A stretch of DNA of 64,000 bases. Origin: Campylorhamphus procurvoides (Eukaryota > Chordata > Aves > Passeriformes > Dendrocolaptidae). The DNA lies in contig WBMV01005960.1 in NCBI GenBank assembly GCA_013396655.1, positions 313,776-377,775 on the forward strand. Direction: 5' to 3'. Below, piece by piece: positions 41,201 through 52,740 of this stretch. The position numbers were made by a program, and so were the translations under genes. The notes beneath the pieces are model-generated. The model was not told the DNA's origin and made no database searches. It worked only from the letters and a program-made list of their open reading frames with translations. Within the stretch, counting starts at the first letter, position 1. Every line of letters starts with the position of its first letter.

Positions 41201-44200
41201 TTGCCCCTGCCACAGCAGATGGGACCCTTGGAGAAGACCAGTGTAGCTCATCCAGGTGTGTGGATGAAGAGAACAGTCACCAGTGCCCACAGAGGCTGTT
41301 TCTGCCTCCCCCACATCCCTCAGGCACACTGCCACACCACTGCTGCAGCTTCCCTTTGACCCCTCTGCCAGTTCTTGTGTTGGGCAGAGGAGGGCAAGGA
41401 AAATGCAGTGACCAGGGGAGGGAAGAGCTGAGCCATGGGGATGGATGAAAGCCATTCCCTTTAGCAGCAGTGAGCTGGGGGCAGAACAGCACTGCTGGAA
41501 TGAGGAGTGGTGCTGGAAGGTGTGCAGGGAGAGGGACACCAAAGGGCTCCCTGCAATGCCAGTAGCGAGCTGCAAATGGATCAGACCCTGGGACATCCAG
41601 CTCCTGATGGTAAGAGTTGTGAGCAGCAGGGAACAGAGCAAATGGCCTCCAAATGCCACTCCTGCTGAATTGTCTTACAGTGTTCACATGAAATTCCACT
41701 TCGTTAAGATCAATCCATGTGTCCTACAGGCACCTGAACTTGCCAGACAGACACACCCCATGTGAAGCATTAAATTAACTAATTTAATTAAACTTGCCCT
41801 CAGCAAGGCATGTCCACTCGAGACTTTCAAGGTGTCCCACTCCTGGTTTTCATCGACATTCACATAGCCAAGGAGGAAACATGAACATCAAACGGCCGCC
41901 TTACTGATGGAGAAATTGTGAATTCCAGGAGCTTCCAAACATCTTTAAATGGCCTGCACTTACCTTTAAAAAGTATCAAGCTCACTAAACTCAAAAATAG
42001 CACTTTGACTCTTCCTATCTGGGTTGCCAGCTGAGGACAAGTCCTGGCTACCACATAATGCCGCCTGGATCCTGGCAGTAGTCAGCACTCAGTTTTAGAG
42101 CAGAGCCATTTCCCCCTCATTCTTGCTAATATGAAATTCAATTCAAAACACTATTCTTATGTAAGCAAATTGTTCTACCCATCAGTCACTAAAATCTGGC
42201 TGAAGGAGTGTAAGTGACCTCCTTAGCAAGCAACAAAAACCCCTCCACAAGGAAGAAGAGTAGAGCCAGTGAGAAATGACTACCAGCAAATCCCCAGTGC
42301 CCTTCTGTGGCTCAGGAATAAAAGCCCTGGCAGAGAGCTCAACCCTTTACCCCTCGCCTTCCAAGAGCTGCTTGTTTCTCACAGGTCACAGATCGAAGTC
42401 TGACCACTTATCCCCCCTTCTGCTCCAGGTTTTGTAGCTGAGTTGCAGACCTTATCTTTGTCCTTTTTTTTTGTTTTTTTAATGCTCCATATTGATCTCT
42501 TATACTGAAAAGACTTGTCAATAATTAACTATGAGAACAGGAGAAAGGGAAACTCTATCAGTTCTAGTTAATTGATTGTAACATAATAATGTACAACATT
42601 TGGAAACACATCTGTGTTCTTTGATCTACAGTCTATCTATCAAAGCAGTGAACTTCAGCACTCAGGGGCATGTCTGTGTAGATCTACCTTTTAAATTTTG
42701 CCTGCAGCCTTTTCTCTCTCCATTTGTGCTTTCTTTCCCAACGAAATGTCTCTACAGAGTGACATGAAAGCAGTCCCAAACTCTACCTGTATTACTTTGT
42801 CTCCCCTCCAATAGAAAGACCACTGAAGTTTTCATGTCCTACTTGCACACTGTCCTGAAATATTTCTGGGCTTCCATGTGAGCTATTCTAACTAGGTACG
42901 TGAAGTCAAGTTGCATTAAGTGCTCGCTTGAAATTCACTGAAACTCCTCTGGTTACCTGAATAGTTCTTACAGGTTACTAAATATAAATGCAGTGCTATA
43001 TTTTAAACCTTAGCTTTTACTTTTTAATAAATCTGGAAAAGTGTAATGTCCTTGCCAAAGTCATGCTATGAAGGCAATATGCAAATATTAAATATGAGAA
43101 TGAAGAATAACTGAAAGGTATTAAGTAGAAATTGCAAGCAACTGCTGACAGTGCCTGAAAGCTAATGATGCTAATTAACAGTATTCCCAGGGATAGGTCC
43201 ACAGAAGGGATGGGGAATGCTCAGGCTTGACTTTTCCGCCTTCTTAATTTATATTCGATAAGAATTCTATAAAGTCAGAAAATGGCAAGTTCTAATTAGT
43301 ATGGCTAAATAGCAAAGAAGGCAAAGTAAACAAGCAGTCATACCTTCCTCATAATAAATTCACAAACAGCAATTCCTATCCTTTCAATTAAGCTTGCACT
43401 GTAAAGGGCCCCTTTCCCTCCTCAGGTACCACAGAAACAGATCAAGTGCAAGTCACATGATTATTTAGGCAAGGAGATGGATTCAACATCTATTGGAACA
43501 CTTCGAAAAAACACAGTAGTGTGTTTTCCTCTAAGGGTTCACGTCCCTGTCTGTTAGCATGAAGTATCAGGGTTTCCAAATTCCAATTAATAAAGGAATC
43601 TTTTCTTCAAACAACTTCCAATCCCAGCAATAGAGTAGAGGACAGATAACAGAAAACCTCATCACAAAGTCTGGAGGTAAATTTATAATTTTCTGGTCAA
43701 AACTAACTCCACAGTTTCAGACAATGCTCAGCTACCAACATCACTACAGCTATGAAGGACTTACCAGAATGACACAGCAGTACTTCAACTGGGTCTTGAT
43801 TCAAAAGGAATTTATTCCTCTAAAATGCTAACAATTCTGCTTCGGCTTCTCTCCTGCTTTCCCTTTGATGAATCGAAGAATTTTCAAGGCAAGCCATGTC
43901 AAAAGAATTATTTCTCACATGTAGCTGTGTTTAGAACACCAGAAAAATAAAGAGAACTTTCAGAAGATGGTATTTCTGACTAGGACACAACACAAAAGTG
44001 TGTCCAGCAGGACAGGCACAAGGAAAGCTGTCCAAAAGGCACAAAGCCTTTATGAGGGGGGAAACAACTGCAGGAAGATGCCTGGATATTCTGTCTGAGG
44101 AACACTGTGCTCTGCTGGCACCCAGATTTAGAAACAGTGGGCACCCAGCTCCATCCTCTGAGCCCTCAAGCCTTCCCTCCAAGAATCCCTTACTGGAAAG

Positions 44201-44306
44201 GGCAAAGAGAGCCATGTGTGAAGGATGGCCTCAGGTGACATGCCAAGAGGGACACTGCCCCAAGAGCACTGGCTAGCAGGGGGTTAACTGGGGAGTCAGG
44301 GGAAGA

Positions 44307-44355
44307 GTGACAGGGTGGCAGCTGTGACAGGGTGGCAGCTGTGACAGGTGGCAGC
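44307..44355 (+). repeat. 17-bp tandem repeat, 2.9 copies
   Basis: Unit GTGACAGGGTGGCAGCT at 44307-44323 and 44324-44340, then a third copy at 44341-44355 missing one G and its end. The first two copies are identical. Confidence 0.95.
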
Positions 44356-47300
44356 AGGCACAGCCCAGCACTCTGCTCCAGAGTGACAGTTCTGCTCCAT
44401 CCAGGATTGGCTCCTGGTACCACAGGCCAACTGGGAATACCAAGTGCTTTGACAGTATGAAGGTCCTCAAGTGACAAACATTAAAAGTCACTTAACATGT
44501 GTACTGATCTCTACTTTGGCTCCCCGATTTGTAATTTTTTCTTGTTCAAACTGATGGATGAAGCGAATGTTTTTAATTATTTCCAGGGTATGCCCTTCAG
44601 AATCGCATTGCCTTCCCCATATACAGTACTTCTGTCCAGAGACTCCCTTGCTTCATTAAGATGGAAAGTCATTTCAGTTACAAAAAGCCAGAGGAATGGT
44701 GTTTTAATCAACTGAAGTGCACACAAGCTGCTCTCATCGTGAGCCCCCCGTGACACTGCGTGGGGCTGCAGTGCCTGCTGCCTGTGGGATGGAGGGACCA
44801 CCCCTTCCATGGGACATCATCCATGGGTGATCCAGCATCTGCCCTGCTGGGGGTGACCTGGATGGAGAGGCACGAGATCAACAGGAAGGAATTGCGTGTT
44901 AGGACAATCCCAGCAGAGCAGAGAGAGGCTTGTCTCTCTGGGAAGTATTTTGTTTTGCCACAGCAAAGGAATAAGCCACAAGTTGGGGTTCAGAGGTACT
45001 CAAATAGGTGGCATTTAAACTATTAGAAATCGCATGTTTGGCAGTGGTAGGATTGAAACAAAAAGCTAAGAACTAAAGGAAGAATTTTTTCACCTGGTTT
45101 ACAAAGGAACTCACACATGAAAGAGGGCTTAAAGAGGTTAAAAAACCTCAATGCTTGGCAGCTCAACAAACTTCTTATGCCTTCCCAAACTAGGGGGGAA
45201 AGAGTAGCTCTTTACTCAAAGGAGTAATTAACTCCATCTGTATTAAAATGAGATACTGAGTGTGTAGCTTAGATGGAACTTTTCAGAGTTTGTCCTGATC
45301 AAATAAACTATAAATTCGAGTGAGAAAAAGGGTAAGTACATAGCATGTAATTAAAACACACACACATATAATTATATAACATATTATCTGTTCTATTAAT
45401 AAGGCCCCAATTTTTTTAGAACATGCTTTCATTTTAGAGGTTTATGTACTTCAAAAGTATTCTAAATGTGTACACTCAATAAAGCTATATTTTAAATCTA
45501 AGTAAAACCAAATCATTTACAAGGTAGCAATCTTTAAAAGTATTTAAGTTTCTTTAATGAGTAATTTAATTCAAATGTGTGAACAATTGGACACCAGAGT
45601 AAGTTAGGATTAGATATGGGCAGGTCTTTTACATTGTACAAGTTAAAATTACACACACCAAAAGAAAAAAAATTATCTGACCAGTATTTTTGGGGAAATC
45701 CTTTTCAAACTACAATTTCTTCATGCTTGTCAGAATTCTGAGTACTGTCCTGTTACTCATTCTGCAGTTAAGTACACGCTGCTCTCTCTGAGTAAAGACC
45801 TAAGACTGGGGGCTGTGGATAGGACACTTGACACAGATATGGGTGAAAGGACAGAAACAGCCCTTCCAAAGGATACAAATCCACTCAGACGAAGCAAAGC
45901 ACTACACACTGTGCCCAGAACCCCAGTAAGAGATGAGTTGCAGATGCAGACCTGAAGTTATCATTTTTATTAAAAAATATTTCAGCTGTAGTTGAGCCTC
46001 AAAACAGAGAAAAACACCAGAGGCCAAATGAAATTAGGTCTTGAAGCGGAGACAGAGGAGAAGGCAGAGAGGTAAAACTATCTAACATTACACAAGGAAG
46101 ATAAAGGCCATTTTATTGTGTTGCTGTAGCATTTGGAAAAGAAAGCAAAGCTCAGAGTGGGTTTCACTATGTGGTAGGACTGGATGAAGCACAAAGCTCA
46201 TATTTCATGAAAGACAACAAAATCAGACATAAAACACAGGCCAGGCTCAGGTCTGGAAAATCCTGGTCACACAGGAGGGGAGGAAGGAACACCATGAAAA
46301 GTGACACAAGTGATGCAGAGCTGATGGAGCCAGTCTGTGTCTCAGCCACTCTCTCTGAGCAGCCCTGAGATGTTGGTCATTGTCATGTCTGGCACCAAAC
46401 ATGAGTCACAGCCTTCCCCTGGGGGCAGCAGACACCGGGGGGTTACTTAAGGCCAAAAATATTACCTTTTTGGCAAGAAACATTGACAGGAAAGATGCAG
46501 CATAACATTAAATTGAGATTTTGATGAGTGCAGTAGATCTGTGCAACGCAACTTCCCCGAATTCACTGCACTTAAGAGGTTTTCTTCTTGTAGATTTAAA
46601 TCTGAAGTGACAGACTGTATCGTGAGAAAGACAGCTAAAAGAAGCCAAATTTAGCTGTCACAAATTCAGAAAACATTGAAGAGATTGGCAAGTGCTTCAC
46701 CAAACATTTACATTAAGCATGAATTATTGTTCTGATTACATCTCAAAGCCAGTAATTGAAATAAACCATCTTTTCAAATGGTTACTCATCTCCTACTAGC
46801 ATTTATTTGAAAATTTTTTCAAGCAGAGCATATCAGTACAAAGTATTAATCTCTCAAATAACTTACCTTTATGAAACACTACTGCAAAAACATTGTCAAA
46901 ATTAACCACCAAATAGATGGGTCTCATGCCTGCTCTTTGCACTTTTGTGGGATTTTTTTAGTAATTATTAGTCATGGCAGAAACTTACCAAGTTCAACAT
47001 TAATTACCCAAAGTGTGTGGGTTTGCCACAACGTATCAGAGCTCCCTTTAAGTCAGGACAAATGTCCACAACTGAAAAAACTAACCCTGACTTTTACATT
47101 ATAAATTGGACACAGCAAGTGCTCCAATATGTGCAGCTGATTCCACCCAAGGTACTTGCTCAGCTTTCTGGTAAGTGACCAAAAGTCTCTCTTTTTATGT
47201 TTCCAACTGTAAAAGGCTTTTGGAAAGGGAACAGAATTGTGGACACCTTCCCCATCTCATGAGTTAAGCAACTACTCCAGTGCATTAATGATGCCTTAGA

Positions 47301-48904
47301 GCAAAGGCCAAGCAGTTTAAATGGCTTGAAATTCCCCCCCTTAGGGTTAGCAGAATAGAAGAGGTTTCACCTGCTGAGAAATACACCATTCCCATGGTAT
47401 AAACAGATCACCCACGCTCTGGGATCAATGATTTCAAAGAGCTGGTGCTCAGGTCTTGCTGGGGTGTTTGGGACAGCAGTTTCCTGTCCTGCATTGCTCT
47501 GTAAAATATTCCACAACAGGAAAATAAATGTGGTTCTTTAACTGATCACATCAGGAACTGGATAATAGCTTAGTAACATCTCCTAAAGCCTGGTACAGAA
47601 GAATGGATTTGAATCCTCCAGAACCCACAGAAGGAGGGCTCTATTTCTCTTTAGTATATATCTTTCTGCTTTCATTTGTAGCTGACCACCTTTGACAAGC
47701 AGCTAGGAGAAGGCTTAAGACTCCTTCTGTAAGATGTCTCACACCTATTTCTGATAAAGTAAAACTAATATGCCCTTTCATTTCCATAGGCACAGAATCA
47801 CAATATCCCACACACCACCTGCACTGGAGTTCATTGCTAACAAATTGCTGTAGTGGAGTTAAAGCTCAAACATAAACCAAAAGTGTCATGAACACTGTTA
47901 AATGAGCTCTCAGAGCATAGAAATAACCACAGTGATTTCACCTGGACTCTACTATAAATACCCCTTTGTAGATCTGATTTAACAAACAAAGCATGACTGA
48001 TCATCCAAGTTGGACCTGCTGCTTTAACTGCACTAAGGTACAATGTGAACTGTCATGGAAGGGGTTTCTGAGAGCTTTCCAAGTGCCATGAAAATCAACC
48101 TGTAATACCTTTACCTGTGGCTGTCCTTGTCCAAAGGCTGTGGATTCATCATGGAAATTTATTAAACTGAAATCTTCAAGCAACAGTGACAGTGATGAGA
48201 ACAGTTTTATCAGTTGAAAAGCATTAAATACATTTCATAATTAAATAGTGTTTTCCATTAGACATTCCTGTACTATCAAGTTATACTTAGCAGAGGTTAG
48301 GAACAGGAAAGAGATCCTATACATCTGCCAAAGCTGTCTAGGATATTCATGTCTTTATTACTCTACTTTCAGGTAAACATCACTGTCAAAGCCAGAAGAT
48401 CAGGCAAAACACAATTCTGTACTGTTTGTCTCTCCCAAAGTCTTACAAACATTACCTCACTTACACAGAAGCCCCCTGTGTGGTTTTACAGCAAAGGAGA
48501 GTGCTCCATGGCAGCTGTGCCTGTGGATAATTGCCATACTGTCCAGAGCTGCAGGGGGAGACACCACACAGCTTTTGGGAAATGCATGAAGCACAGCCTC
48601 TTTTAGGGCCCTTACCTGGGTCCTGACTTTCTTGCTCTGCTGCTGTCCTTTCAACAGGGACTTTGCTCCATCTCAGTTCCCCATCTGTAAAAGGGACATA
48701 GAGACCTTCACTCCATTTCACAATTTTTGGGACATTTATAAATAAAGAGGCTTTCCAAGGAGTATTGTTACCATGATTCACCACTGGTTTATTTATCATT
48801 GCATTAATAAGACTTGTTCCTATTTTCCTTTCAGCTGCCAGAGGACAAGCTGTTATCAGTCTAGCAAAAAGAAACTAATGGGGTTTTTTTATTTCTAAAT
48901 AATT

Positions 48905-48928
48905 ACTTTACTTTCTTTCTTTGTTTAG
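48905..48928 (+). promoter_or_regulatory. CHST8: 3' splice site of CHST8 micro-exon
   Basis: The sequence ACTTTACTTTCTTTCTTTG followed by TTTAG gives a long pyrimidine tract and the AG at 48927-48928. A possible branch site, TTCTAAA, lies about 35 nt upstream of the AG. A strong acceptor and strong donor are expected for an exon of only 38 nt. Confidence 0.85.
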
Positions 48929-48966
48929 GGATAAAATATAACATGGGATTCCAGCAACCAAAAAAA
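48929..48966 (+). CDS. CHST8: CHST8 micro-exon, lumenal stem of GalNAc-4-sulfotransferase 1
   Basis: A 38-nt internal coding exon. It follows a pyrimidine tract ending in TTTAG and is followed by the consensus donor GTAAGT at 48967. It starts with the last two bases of a Gly codon and then reads 12 full codons, IKYNMGFQQPKK. From memory, human CHST8 has a stem segment of identical length beginning GIKFN and containing RQP at the matching place, directly before an Asp. The exon ends in phase 0, and the next exon opens in phase 0 with GAC (Asp). The segment lies between the N-terminal membrane anchor and the catalytic domain, in the Golgi lumen, and probably acts as a spacer. It is far too short for ORF or ab initio finders. 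Family assignment rests on the phase match, length match and local similarity together. Confidence 0.92.
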
Positions 48967-51297
48967 GTAAGTTTTCAGAAGTACATAAGGAAAAACATAT
49001 CCATATTCCAAGTGTGGAGTAGAGATAGAGATGGCTCAGATAAGGCCACTACACCGGAGATGAAGGAAGCACTGAAAAGGAAAGATGCATCAAAAGCTTT
49101 GCCATGAAATGCAAATTTTCCTTTGAAAATATGAATTTGATAAGCTACGCAACTCCAGTTTTATGAGGTTTTTCCTAGGCTGGATATCGCTAAAAGATCC
49201 TGTAAACTTTGCACATAATAATAATCCGTATGAAATCGTGCCGATCAAATGAAGGGCTTGAGAGGTACCTAAAAGCAGGCTGAAGAAGAATCTTGGTGAA
49301 ATTCCCCCATCTAGTGGCTGTGAGCACTGCCACGATGTCACAGTTAAAGGACAAGTGCAGAACATGCCAGGGCCCAGCTGTGGGGCTGCCAGCTCTTCCC
49401 AAGGGCCACTGGCAGTGGGGTGTGACCCACACACCCCAGCCCTGCAGCCCCAGCCTGGCTTGCACTGACAGACATGCAAATCGTGGCATTTGGGTTTCCC
49501 AAAAAGTCTCTGTTCAGCATCATTAAAGATCCAGATTTCTAGGAAGTCTGAATTTGATAAGCTTGAAATACGTAAATATATATTTATATATAATATGATT
49601 GAATGACAACCACCCTGTAAAGGGCAATATTTGGAAATAGATCTGGTATTTACAAACACATACACTTTGACTACCAGAAACAGGGGCTGAAGGTAAGAGC
49701 AGAGTACAACAATCACTGCCAACAACTGAAGAGTGTCTCACATGACAAATGATCAGCTGGTTTCTCAGTCTGCACATCACATACCACCTTCCCTCCCAGA
49801 GCAGCCAGCATGAGAAACCTGAACTCTGCAACAGTCCCCAAAACCTTGTGTTTCACACTGATCTGTTGTGTTGGAGTTTTGTATAACACTCATCCATTTA
49901 AGCAGGTCACCTACAAAATAATACAATTTGATTTTTTCTTCTTTTGTCACCAGTGCTTTCTGTAATGAGTACTGAACCTCTTTTCTGAGACTTGGTTAAT
50001 CTCTGACCCTTAAATAAGAATGTGACAAAATAAAACATCCGTGACAGCACAAGTTTGTTACCTGCAGCATTAGTTCTTTCAGACAACAAAGACTTGTAAA
50101 ATTGATTAAGATTTAATCTGTCACCTTGAAAAAACATGGCCCTTCTTCTAATCCTTGTACTGTACACCTTAAACTTTGTAAAGATTTAAATACTATTGGG
50201 AACAAATAAAGGCTGAAAATGAAAAATTTAAATTTATAAAACCTCTAAATAACCACTAAGTCCTCTGGGTCAGCAATAAACATTCTGCAGCCACATCTGC
50301 TCCTCTGCTGACACACTCCCTCGTGGTTCCTGTGCCACTCTGCTGCCCAGTGTCCTCAGCCCAGGGATGACATGCAGCTAAACAGTGTCCAGGACCTAAC
50401 TTTAATCTCAGAGGCACAGACTAGACTGCATTTAAGTCAGCTGCTTTCAGAAGCAGAAAGTAACAGAGACATCTGGGCTTTATGCCAAAAGAAGTATTAA
50501 CCAGCCTGATCCCCCTAATGAAAGACAGCATGTCCCAGAAAGCCTTACCTCTAGTCCTGCTTGACTTGCTCAGCTTTCACTCACCTAATCCCAGCCAGGA
50601 TTCATTCCAACCCCTTCCTACTCCTCCTCAAGTTTCAATGGCTCTGCTCCCAGGCCCCTTCACTTTGGGTGCCCCTTCATGCTGCTCTCACCCAACCCCT
50701 TCTGGCATGCCAAGCCTCCAGGCTTTCACTGCACTCCTTTCTGCTTCCCTCTGCCTACTCTTCCTCCCTCTACATCTTCTCTCCACTTTACAAACTCCCC
50801 AAACCTCCTCCCTTCCCTGTCAGGCTTCACTCTGCACAGCTGCCTTCACTGCCAAGACAAACTGCTGAAGAGGGGATGGGAAACACACGACACAAACAAA
50901 TAAACCCTTCCATTCTCGTGACAAGGGGGGCATTCTGGAATAACAAAGAAATACTCAGATACCTTCTGCAGGAATTTCAAGGACAGCTTATCTAAGACAA
51001 AAGTAGCTATCAAAGTCTGGGTACACCACCTAAAATAGAGTTAAATCCGGTTCTGAACTAGAAATTCCCACTTCAGGTTCATCTGAGCCTTTGAATTTTA
51101 TGTAAGCACAGCACCAGGTGACAAGAAAAGAGCCCGTCCCCCAGTGCAGGCACAGTGCTGAGGGTTTGTGACAATGCATTGAGTTGTACAATTCTGCTGA
51201 ACTCAGAGTGTATGAAACACCCACAGGAAGTCGTGCAAGCTGTTAATGGTGACAGTCTCTCATTTACTAACATCTTTAATCTATTTTTCCTCATCAG
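48967..51297 (+). other. CHST8: CHST8 last coding-sequence intron
   Basis: A 2331-bp phase-0 intron between the micro-exon and the terminal exon. The donor is GTAAGT (48967-48972). The 3' end has TACTAAC at 51265-51271, then a T/C-rich tract, then CAG ending at 51297. The interior holds no recognised exon. It contains a pyrimidine-rich block at about 50540-50870 and an antisense open frame at 49090-49725 that looks fortuitous. Confidence 0.9.
51265..51297 (+). promoter_or_regulatory. CHST8: Branch point and 3' splice site of CHST8 terminal exon
   Basis: The exact TACTAAC heptamer at 51265-51271 puts the branch adenosine at 51270, 27 nt from the AG at 51296-51297. A T-rich tract lies between them. 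Vertebrate branch points are usually degenerate, so a perfect match at a normal distance is strong support for this acceptor. The GAC codon that follows keeps the reading frame open to the catalytic domain. Confidence 0.85.
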
Positions 51298-52446
51298 GAC
51301 TGTGTTTCCAGCAATAACCAGGAGAGAAGATTAAGAAAAAATACTGCAGAGGGAGCAGCAACAGCAAAGCAGAGCGATTCATTAGAGACATCTGAAAGTG
51401 TGCCCACTAGGCTTCAAAGCACAGACAGAAGGCAAAGCAGCATCATGTTTGCTATGAAAGGTCAACAGAAAGGTGAAGAAACTGATTCCATCAGGCTCCA
51501 TAAACGCAGGAGGAGGTTTATAATTAAAAAGAGCCCAATTCTGATTTCCATGAACAGCTCCTCTCTCAACCTGCCCACCCTTAAATCTGAGGATAGAAAC
51601 AACAACAAGTGGAAAAGTCTCTATCAGATCCAAGGAGAAAGGAAGCGGATTATGAGGGAAACTTGTTCAAAGTACAAGAGTAATAACAGAAGAATAATCA
51701 CTCCTTACCATGTTTCCAGAATATTTGTCGAAGATAAATACAGAGTTCTATACTGTGAAGTCCCAAAAGCCGGCTGCTCGAACTGGAAACGGGTGCTCAT
51801 GGTGCTCAATGGCCTGGCCTCTTCCACTAAGGACATCCAGCACAACACGGTGCACTACGGCAACTACCTGAAGAGGCTGGATGGCTTCGACCACAAGGGG
51901 ATTTACCACAGGCTCAACACTTACACCAAGATGCTGTTTATCCGAGAACCCTTTGAAAAGCTGGTGTCTGCCTTCCGGGACAAGTTCGAACATCCCAACA
52001 ACTACTACCACCCGGTCTTTGGGAAAGCCATCATTTCCAGGTACCGCGTCAACGCCACCAAAGAAGCACTAAGGACAGGCTCTGGGGTGAAGTTCAAAGA
52101 GTTCATTCAGTATCTCCTGGATGTGCACAGGCCAGTGGGCATGGATATACACTGGGATCACGTCAATAGGCTTTGCAGCCCATGTTTAATAGACTACGAC
52201 TTCGTTGGGAAGTTTGAGAGCATGGAAGAAGATGCAAACTTTTTCTTGCACTTAATTGGTGCTCCACAAAATTTAACTTTCCCCAAGTTTAAAGACCGGC
52301 ACTCCAATGAAGAAAGAACTACCACTAAAATCACACAGCAGTATTTTGCACAGCTTTCTCCTGCTCAACGACAACAGAGCTACGACTTTTACTATATGGA
52401 TTACTTGATGTTTAACTACTCGAAACCTTTTGAAGATTTATATTGA
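51298..52446 (+). CDS. CHST8: CHST8 terminal coding exon, carbohydrate sulfotransferase 8 (GalNAc-4-ST1) catalytic domain
   Basis: Terminal exon coding 382 residues plus a TGA stop, read in phase 0 from the acceptor TTTTTCCTCATCAG. CHST8 is a Golgi type II membrane enzyme that moves sulfate from PAPS to O-4 of terminal GalNAc on N-glycans, classically on pituitary hormones such as LH. Residues 1-120 (exon numbering) are a poorly conserved polar stem with a KRRRR patch at 69-73. The catalytic domain holds the 5'-phosphosulfate loop [10 protein letters not shown] (155-164) and the 3'-phosphate motif [14 protein letters not shown] (216-229). It ends in [25 protein letters not shown] sequence. 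NX(S/T) sites lie at residues 86, 252, 325 and 373. CHST8 is preferred over CHST9 because of [40 protein letters not shown] and the PFEDLY end, where CHST9, as I recall it, differs and ends TTPFL. The first in-frame ATG (51445) and the GTG at 51400 are internal; translation starts in an upstream exon. No frameshift or lost catalytic motif is visible. Confidence 0.97.
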   Translation, partial: DCVSSNNQERRLRKNTAEGAATAKQSDSLETSESVPTRLQSTDRRQSSIMFAMKGQQKGEETDSIRLHKRRRRFIIKKSPILISMNSSSLNLPTLKSEDRNNNKWKSLYQIQGERKRIMRETCSKYKSNNRRIITPYHVSRIFVEDKYRVLYCEVPKAGCSNWKRVLMVLNGLASSTKDIQHNTVHYGNYLKRLDGFDHKGIYHRLNTYTKMLFIREPFEKLVSAFRDKFEHPNNYYHPVFGKAIISRYRVNATKEALRTGSGVKFKEFIQYLLDVHRPVGMDIHWDHVNRLCSPCLIDYDFVGKFESMEEDANFFLHLIGAPQNLTFPKFKDRHSNEERTTTKITQQYFAQLSPAQRQQSYDFYYMDYLMFNYSKPFEDLY

Positions 52447-52711
52447 TTTGAGAGCTGGGACATTTCCACAGTCACATCAGCTGAATTGCATAACAAATCC
52501 AGGTGGCTTCTGTTTCTGTACACCTATCTGTTAGTAAACAATTGGTTGAAGAGCAGGAAAAAACCCAAAATAGAACATAAATCGATGTTTACACCTTCAC
52601 CTTAATTGCCTCCTTTTACAAATCATATTTTTTCTATAATTTCTCCATATGAAATGTATGTACATATATGTATAATATGTCAGGGTGCCCAAATAAAGCA
52701 CAGAATTTTCC
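52447..52711 (+). other. CHST8: CHST8 3' UTR, proximal form
   Basis: About 265 nt between the TGA stop and the inferred cleavage point. It is AT-rich, with three TGTA motifs (52655-52658, 52659-52662, 52669-52672) of the kind bound by cleavage factor Im, just upstream of the poly(A) signal. Longer transcripts could use further AATAAA motifs at 53279-53284 or 54581-54586, which lack an equally clear downstream element. Confidence 0.7.
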
Positions 52712-52740
52712 ATGCTGGTGTGGCCTGTGTTTGCACTGGG
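52692..52740 (+). terminator. CHST8: CHST8 polyadenylation site
   Basis: Canonical AATAAA at 52692-52697, a CA dinucleotide at 52711-52712 about 15 nt later, and a GT-rich downstream element at 52713-52733 (GCTGGTGTGGCCTGTGTTTG). With the upstream TGTA motifs this is a complete vertebrate poly(A) site in the right place after the stop codon. Confidence 0.8.

Larger units (their letters stand above)
38272..48928. other. CHST8: Non-coding sequence upstream of the CHST8 micro-exon
   Basis: Expected to be the intron 5' of the micro-exon. I looked for the signal-anchor exon, a hydrophobic LLFGAAGLLLF-like stretch ending one base into a Gly codon before GT, and did not find it. The 219-codon minus-strand frame at 41000-41659 lies in a GC-richer patch and has no recognisable domain. 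An octamer ATGCAAAT occurs at 43079-43086 within an AT-rich block. Confidence 0.55.

Noticed and set aside
41000..41659. 219-codon minus-strand open frame as a gene
   Set aside because: It lies in a GC-richer patch with few stops and competes with other long frames on both strands. It has no recognisable domain, and its Ser/Leu/His/Cys-rich composition is typical of translated non-coding DNA.
51400..52446. Treating the frame from 51400 as a complete gene
   Set aside because: Position 51400 is GTG, an internal Val codon. The frame stays open upstream to a splice acceptor at 51297, and the membrane anchor needed by this enzyme family is missing, so the start lies in another exon.
51298..52446. 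CHST9 as the identity of the sulfotransferase
   Set aside because: The diagnostic segments and the C-terminus ending FEDLY fit CHST8. CHST9, as I recall it, has a different stem and ends TTPFL. The micro-exon peptide also fits CHST8.
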